Source: DAOTTX01 sp034437515 (GTDB lineage: Bacteria > Chloroflexota > Anaerolineae > Aggregatilineales > Phototrophicaceae). From it: a DNA stretch of 64,000 nt. Shown here one piece after another: positions 59,914 to 64,000 of the stretch. Location of the stretch: assembly GCA_034437515.1 (NCBI GenBank), contig DAOTTX010000104.1:98581-162580 (forward strand). The letters run 5' to 3'. Positions within the stretch are counted from its first letter, which is position 1; every line of letters begins with the position of its first letter. The translations under genes and the position numbers were made by a program. The notes beneath the pieces are model-generated. The model did no database searches. It saw only the letters and a program-made list of their open reading frames with translations, and was not told the DNA's origin.

Positions 59914-61812
59914 TTATGCCACCGTATCAATCTTCAAATCGAGATCAAGCGTCTGTGTTCGACCATCCTGATAAGTAATCGTTGATTGGATTTTGACCGT
60001 TTTATGGTCACCGTAAAGACCGTCGATCATCTCACTGTAACGATCCGCGACGAACGACCGGCGCACCTTGCGCGTGCGCGTCAGTTCGGCATCGTCGGCA
60101 TCGAGTTCTTTGTGCAGCAGCAAAAAGCGTTTGATCTGTGCTGCTTCGGGGAGGTCGGCGTTCGTTCGTTCGACATCTTCACGGATGAGGTCGTAGACGT
60201 TGGGTTTCTGCGCCAAGTCAGTATATGTGGTGTAGGCTGTCTTGTTGTCTTCCGCCCATTTGCCCACGTTACCGAAGTCGATGTTAATCATCGCAGTCAC
60301 AAATGGGTAACCTTCACCGCCCAGCACCACCGCCTCACGGATGTATTGGCTGAACTTGAGCTTATTCTCGATAAACTGCGGCGAGAATTGAGTGCCATCG
60401 TGCAGCGTCATCACATCCTTCGCCCGGTCAATGACGATCAGATGACCATCTTCGTCGAGATACCCGGCATCGCCGGTATGCACCCAGCCGCCGTCCTCAA
60501 TGACACTTTCGGTCGCTTCCTCATTTTTGTAGTAGCCGGGGAAGCACATCGAACCACGAATAAGTATCTCGCCGTTTTCAGCAACTTTAACTTCGGCTCC
60601 GCCCATCGGTAAGCCAACCGTCTGGAACTTAATGTCGCCGTTGCGATGCACCACACAGATGCCGGTGGTTTCAGTCTGCCCGTACCCCTGTTTGAGGTTG
60701 ACGCCCATCGCATGAAAGAAGCGGAACACATCCGGGCCAAGCGCGGCACCGCCAGTGTACGCCCATTTGATGCGTAATAAACCGAGTTGGTCAAGCAAAT
60801 TGGCGAATACAAGCCAATGCGCGAGCTTGCCCTGCAACCGATCTAACAGGTTCGGTTCTTGCTTGTCGAAGCGTTTGTTGGCGATGCGCGTGCCGACCGA
60901 TAACGCCCATTCAAACATCTGTTGTTTGAACCAGTCCGCATCATCTACTTTGACCTGTACCGTGCTGAGCATATTTTCCCAGATGCGCGGCGGGGCAAAC
61001 ATCAGGTGCGGGCCGATCTCGCGCAGGTCAGTCTGTACGGTTTCCGGTTCTTCAGGAAAGTTCAGCGCAAAGCCGACCAGCATACCGCAAGCCATCGCAA
61101 TCATCTGCTCGCCGATCCATGCCAGCGGCAGGAAAGAGACGAATTGATCTTGTTGCCCGAACGCATCGACCTCGCTCAACCCCTCACCCATCGCCAGCAG
61201 GTTATGATGGGTGATCTGTGCTAGCTTCGGCTTTGAGGTGGTGCCGGAAGTCGTCGAGATAATAGCAATGTCACTTCCCTGACCTTGATCGATACAGTCA
61301 TCATATTGTGTCGGGTTAGCGTTGTGGATTTCGCGTCCTTTCGCCTCGACATCGGGGAAAGCGATTAAATATTCTTCGTCGTAGTGACGTAATCCTTTGG
61401 GGTCATAGTAGATCAGGATTTCGACCGTCGCCATGTCATCCCAGATTTCGACGAGCTTATCGACCTGTTCTTGATCTTCCACGACCAGAAAGCGCGCATC
61501 ACATTGGCTTACGATGTACGCTACTTCTTCGACCACACTATCTTGATAGATGCCAATCGACGCACCGCCGAGGGACTGTGCGGCAATCTCACTGATAACC
61601 CATTCAGGCCGGTTATCCCCGATGATGGCGACGCGATCCGTTTCACGGAAGCCGAGCGCATGTAGACCGAGTGCTAAACTCCGCGCACGCTCGTAATACC
61701 CCTGCCATGTGATCGACTGCCAGATGCCGAATCGCTTTTCTCTCAGTGCGACCTTATCGGTGAATCGCTGTGCGTTGTGCCTTAACTGCTTGGGGAGCGT
61801 ATCTATTTTCAT
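59914..61812 (-). CDS. Long-chain acyl-CoA synthetase-like AMP-binding protein
   Basis: A 632-residue ANL-superfamily ligase. Motifs: A3 AIISTTSGTTSKPKLAQITH (the usual TGKPK is TSKPK), A5 LKQGYGQTETTG, A7 HTGDAGYLDEDGHL, A8 DRAKDVMTLHDGTQFSPQFI. The large size, N-terminal RFTDKVALREKRFGIWQSIT and ELDADDAELTRTRKVRRSFV at the C terminus resemble long-chain fatty acid ligases of the FadD15/FAA type. It is encoded between the LivG-like ATPase and LivH-like permease, so an imported acid may be trapped as its CoA thioester. Substrate is unknown. Confidence 0.9.
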   Translation of the reverse strand: MKIDTLPKQLRHNAQRFTDKVALREKRFGIWQSITWQGYYERARSLALGLHALGFRETDRVAIIGDNRPEWVISEIAAQSLGGASIGIYQDSVVEEVAYIVSQCDARFLVVEDQEQVDKLVEIWDDMATVEILIYYDPKGLRHYDEEYLIAFPDVEAKGREIHNANPTQYDDCIDQGQGSDIAIISTTSGTTSKPKLAQITHHNLLAMGEGLSEVDAFGQQDQFVSFLPLAWIGEQMIAMACGMLVGFALNFPEEPETVQTDLREIGPHLMFAPPRIWENMLSTVQVKVDDADWFKQQMFEWALSVGTRIANKRFDKQEPNLLDRLQGKLAHWLVFANLLDQLGLLRIKWAYTGGAALGPDVFRFFHAMGVNLKQGYGQTETTGICVVHRNGDIKFQTVGLPMGGAEVKVAENGEILIRGSMCFPGYYKNEEATESVIEDGGWVHTGDAGYLDEDGHLIVIDRAKDVMTLHDGTQFSPQFIENKLKFSQYIREAVVLGGEGYPFVTAMINIDFGNVGKWAEDNKTAYTTYTDLAQKPNVYDLIREDVERTNADLPEAAQIKRFLLLHKELDADDAELTRTRKVRRSFVADRYSEMIDGLYGDHKTVKIQSTITYQDGRTQTLDLDLKIDTVA

Positions 61813-61814
61813 TG

Positions 61815-62630
61815 TTAGAGTTCTTGTTCACCCAGGTATGCTTGAACGACTGCCGGATTTTCGCGGACTTCGTGCGGTTTGCCTTGCCCGATGCATCGCC
61901 CAAAATCCAGCACAGCGATGTAATCGGAGATGTCCATCACGACCCCCATATCATGCTCGATGAGGATAATCGTTACCCCCCATTCCTCGTTGATATCGAG
62001 GATGTAACGGGCGATGTCTTCTTTCTCCTCGATGTTCATGCCTGCCATCGGTTCGTCGAGCAGCAACAAACCGGGATTGATCGCCAGCGCACGTCCCAGT
62101 TCAACCCGTTTTTGCAGGCCATACGCCAATGAGCCGACCATCTGTTTGCGCAAATTCTGAATTTCTAGCAGGTCGATGACGTGTTCCACAAACATGCGGT
62201 GGTCGATTTCCTCACGCTGGCCTGCCCCCCAGTAGAGCAGGGCACTAAACAGATTTTTCTTCATATGGACGTGACGCCCCAACATCAGGTTATCGAGGAC
62301 GGTCATGTGGTTGAAAAGTTCGATGTTCTGGAAGGAGCGGGCGATGCCGAGACGAGGGAGTTTGTGCGGGGATGTTTCCACCAGGTTTGTATCTCCGTAC
62401 ATGATACGTCCCTGTTGCGGATGGTACAGACCACAAATACAGTTGAGAATACTCGTTTTGCCTGCACCGTTAGGGCCGATAATGGCGAAAATCTGACCCG
62501 GTTTGACGGCCAGGCTGACGTCGGAAAGTGCGTTGACACCGCCAAAACTCAAGCTCACATTTTCGACGGTCAGGCTATGTCGCGATGGGGAATCGTCCTC
62601 GTAAGGACGTGAAAATCTTGAAAGTACCAT
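61815..62630 (-). CDS. livG: Branched-chain-type ABC transporter ATP-binding protein (LivG-like)
   Basis: A 271-residue ATPase. VENVSLSFGGVNALSDVSLA, Walker A IIGPNGAGKTS, IARSFQNIELFNHMTVLDNL, signature LAYGLQKRVELGRALAI, Walker B LLLLDEPMAGMN and IILIEHDMGVVMDISDYIAV define LivG. The signature motif begins LAYGLQ instead of the standard LSxGxQ. It is the first gene of the six-gene operon; the region upstream (62631-62746) is AT-rich and should hold the promoter, but I could not pick boxes with confidence. Confidence 0.93.
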   Translation of the reverse strand: MVLSRFSRPYEDDSPSRHSLTVENVSLSFGGVNALSDVSLAVKPGQIFAIIGPNGAGKTSILNCICGLYHPQQGRIMYGDTNLVETSPHKLPRLGIARSFQNIELFNHMTVLDNLMLGRHVHMKKNLFSALLYWGAGQREEIDHRMFVEHVIDLLEIQNLRKQMVGSLAYGLQKRVELGRALAINPGLLLLDEPMAGMNIEEKEDIARYILDINEEWGVTIILIEHDMGVVMDISDYIAVLDFGRCIGQGKPHEVRENPAVVQAYLGEQEL

Positions 62631-62746
62631 AATTCTGAAAGTCCAAAAGAACTATTAGTTGAATAAGCAGAAAGATATAACCAAATCTAGCTAAGATTAA
62701 CGTATTCAATTCACATCCGCAAGTTTGTTAAAAAACGTACAATAGA

Positions 62747-63700
62747 TCACCATTCATCAGGAGCCATCGTCCGGCGCATCCATACCGAGTCGACATGATT
62801 GTAAGGGGCATTGGGGATAAGGTTACCTGCCTGCCAACTCGCCGCGCCAGAGCGCAGCAATTCGTCGATTAACGGTTGCACAAACGACTTAGGCGTCGTC
62901 TTGAAAATGTGCTGGCTGTAATCGACAAACCACGGACACCCCAGCAGGTAGGGTGTTATCTCCTCTTGCGTCAGGCCATCGAAGAGCATCAAAGCATAAG
63001 TGAAGATACGCTTGCTGGCGTGCCATCCGATTTTTTCCGGCTGTGTGATCCACTTTTCGTAACGACGCCGCGCCCGGTCGAGTGACTCCAGCGGGTTTAA
63101 GTTCGCTGGGCCATGCCCGGAATACGCACACTCTAAAGGGAGCTTTGCCAGCGTATCCAGCGTGTCGAGCATTTGATAAATTGCGTTTGCGCCTTCCCGA
63201 TAGGGGTTGATCCAGGCGACATCATCAGCATGGATCGTATCTCCGGCGATGAGCACTCCGTCAGCATATAGGGCAATGTGCCCGGTGGTATGTCCTGGCG
63301 TATGCAGCACACGATAAACGCCGCTTCCGGTATCCAATTCGTCGTCATGAGAGAGCGGTCGCTCAACACGATATGACTCCATCGGTTGAACGAGAAAATT
63401 CAATGAGCATGCTTCTATATCTCGGCTGTTAACCATGTTTGCATCCCAGCGATGTGTGGCAATCGGGATGTTGTAACGGGTTTGCAGGGCGTGGTTGCCG
63501 CCAGCATGGTCACAATGATAGTGTGTGTTAACCACCAACTGCAACGACTGCGGCGCACACCCAATACCACGTAGCAAGTCGAATGTCTCTTCGACATCGC
63601 CACCGAACCCCGTATCAACGAGTATGGGGCGGTCGCCTCGGAGCAAGATCATATTGGCGCTGGGGAACTTCCGTTGAAAGAAATGTAGTTCAGGTGACAT
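62747..63700 (-). CDS. Metallo-beta-lactamase-fold hydrolase
   Basis: A 317-residue MBL-fold protein. The zinc motif is VVNTHYHCDHAGG (HxHxDH), followed by the His of LHTPGHTTGHIA, the bridging Asp of LIAGDTIHADDV and a last His of AYSGHGPANL. NMILLRGDRPILVDTGFG is the typical first strand pair. The frame is open upstream to 63835, but ATG at 63700 follows GGAG by eight bases. Substrate unknown; it could be a glyoxalase II-like or lactonase-like enzyme. Confidence 0.9.
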   Translation of the reverse strand: MSPELHFFQRKFPSANMILLRGDRPILVDTGFGGDVEETFDLLRGIGCAPQSLQLVVNTHYHCDHAGGNHALQTRYNIPIATHRWDANMVNSRDIEACSLNFLVQPMESYRVERPLSHDDELDTGSGVYRVLHTPGHTTGHIALYADGVLIAGDTIHADDVAWINPYREGANAIYQMLDTLDTLAKLPLECAYSGHGPANLNPLESLDRARRRYEKWITQPEKIGWHASKRIFTYALMLFDGLTQEEITPYLLGCPWFVDYSQHIFKTTPKSFVQPLIDELLRSGAASWQAGNLIPNAPYNHVDSVWMRRTMAPDEW

Positions 63701-63887
63701 AAAATAACTCCAGTTTCTTGTTCTGCTGACTTTGGCTTGCTTTATCGGCTTCATCCAGTGCGGTTTGCGCCAGTTGTTCCACCGCTGCGGCCTCCTCCTG
63801 TTGCTCGGCGGCGACCTGTGCCAGCGCATCAGCAAGCCGCCGATAGAGCGCCGCCAGTTCGGCGCGGGTGCTCTCCGGTGCGGCGGG
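63690..63887 (-). pseudogene. C-terminal remnant of a coiled-coil protein, cut off at its 5' side
   Basis: The frame encodes 65 residues ending VT-stop, overlapping the MBL start by 11 nt. It reads APESTRAELAALYRRLADAL, then QVAAEQQEEAAAVEQLAQ and DEADKASQSQQNKKLELF, an Ala/Gln/Glu-rich coiled coil. No start codon begins the frame; a TAG (63888-63890) precedes it directly where transposase-like sequence begins. This looks like the tail of a longer gene whose front was replaced. The codon use matches local genes. Confidence 0.55.
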
Positions 63888-63892
63888 CTACG

Positions 63893-64000
63893 CGCAAGAA
63901 CAATACGGATTTAAGCGATGAGCAACGTCAGCAACTGCGACGCTTCTTCGACTACTCGCCCTTATTCAAGCAAGCCTACACGCTACGCGAAGAACTCACC
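63893..64000 (+). pseudogene. ISL3-family transposase fragment at the right edge
   Basis: An open frame running off the window encodes RKNNTDLSDEQRQQLRRFFD and then YSPLFKQAYTLREELT. In ISL3-family transposases a stretch of this kind ('LT.EQ..L......P.L..AY.L.E....I') sits in the C-terminal third. The N-terminal zinc finger, helix-turn-helix and DDE core that should precede it are missing, since unrelated coiled-coil sequence starts five bases to the left. It is thus likely a 5'-truncated remnant; whether the remaining tail is intact lies outside the window. Confidence 0.6.

Overview
The window looks like chromosomal DNA from a free-living bacterium, most likely a Chloroflexota (Anaerolineae-like) heterotroph. 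This is inferred from gene content: CUT1 sugar ABC transporters beside GH2 and GH5 hydrolases, a full menaquinone block, a coenzyme F420 block with a FbiB-like pair, a molybdo-hydroxylase with its maturation genes, and a Flp-type prepilin. GC is moderate. Genes are packed with 1-14 nt overlaps, and TTG and GTG starts are frequent (GH2, menD, hydroxylase large subunit, cofE, deaminase). I see no rRNA, tRNA, CRISPR array or prophage.

Layout. 1-7.9 kb (+): end of a LacI-type regulator, then sugar-binding protein, two unusually long permeases, a GH2 glycosidase and an unknown protein. 7.9-9.9 kb (+): MerR regulator and aldo/keto reductase behind a 19-bp-spacer promoter. 10-11.8 kb (-): GH5 endoglycoceramidase-like enzyme, divergent from a TetR gene. 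12-21.2 kb (+): tetR-menF-[four-helix-bundle gene]-menD-menB-[Uma2 gene]-menE-menH-menC; dispersed repeats and two unrelated genes have been inserted into this operon. 21.2-38.4 kb (-): a nearly gap-free run, read from 38.3 kb downward: F420 reductase, cofE, nitroreductase, lipoprotein, cofD, cofC, F420-type oxidoreductase, GT-C membrane protein, xdhC, phosphoesterase, HEAT protein, FAD/2Fe-2S subunit, membrane protein, then an uncharacterised phosphorylase-like protein, the Mo-binding subunit and a YqeC-MocA fusion. 38.4-48.6 kb (-): small metabolic genes (GT2, HIT, carbamate kinase, phosphatase, MhqO/MhqD-like pair), an 8-oxoguanine-deaminase-like enzyme, clpP, a degenerate IS256-type transposase relative and folD. 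48.7-55.5 kb (+): a 1530-residue prepilin-anchored surface protein, a guanylate-kinase-like fusion and a YgfZ-like protein. 55.7-62.6 kb (-): branched-chain-type ABC transporter operon with an embedded acyl-CoA ligase. 62.7-64 kb: MBL-fold hydrolase, a truncated coiled-coil ORF and an ISL3-type transposase fragment at the window edge.

How the genes fit together. The men block makes 1,4-dihydroxy-2-naphthoyl-CoA from chorismate (menA, menG and the thioesterase are not here). The F420 block supplies all but the Fo synthase step plus a reductase and a putative user enzyme. The molybdo-hydroxylase, its YqeC/MocA/XdhC maturation factors, the phosphorylase-like protein and the deaminase suggest oxidative purine use. 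The most unusual items are the giant prepilin, the catalytically broken transposase relative upstream of clpP, the clpP terminator whose stem contains the ribosome-binding site of the next gene, and the two-domain phosphorylase-like protein.
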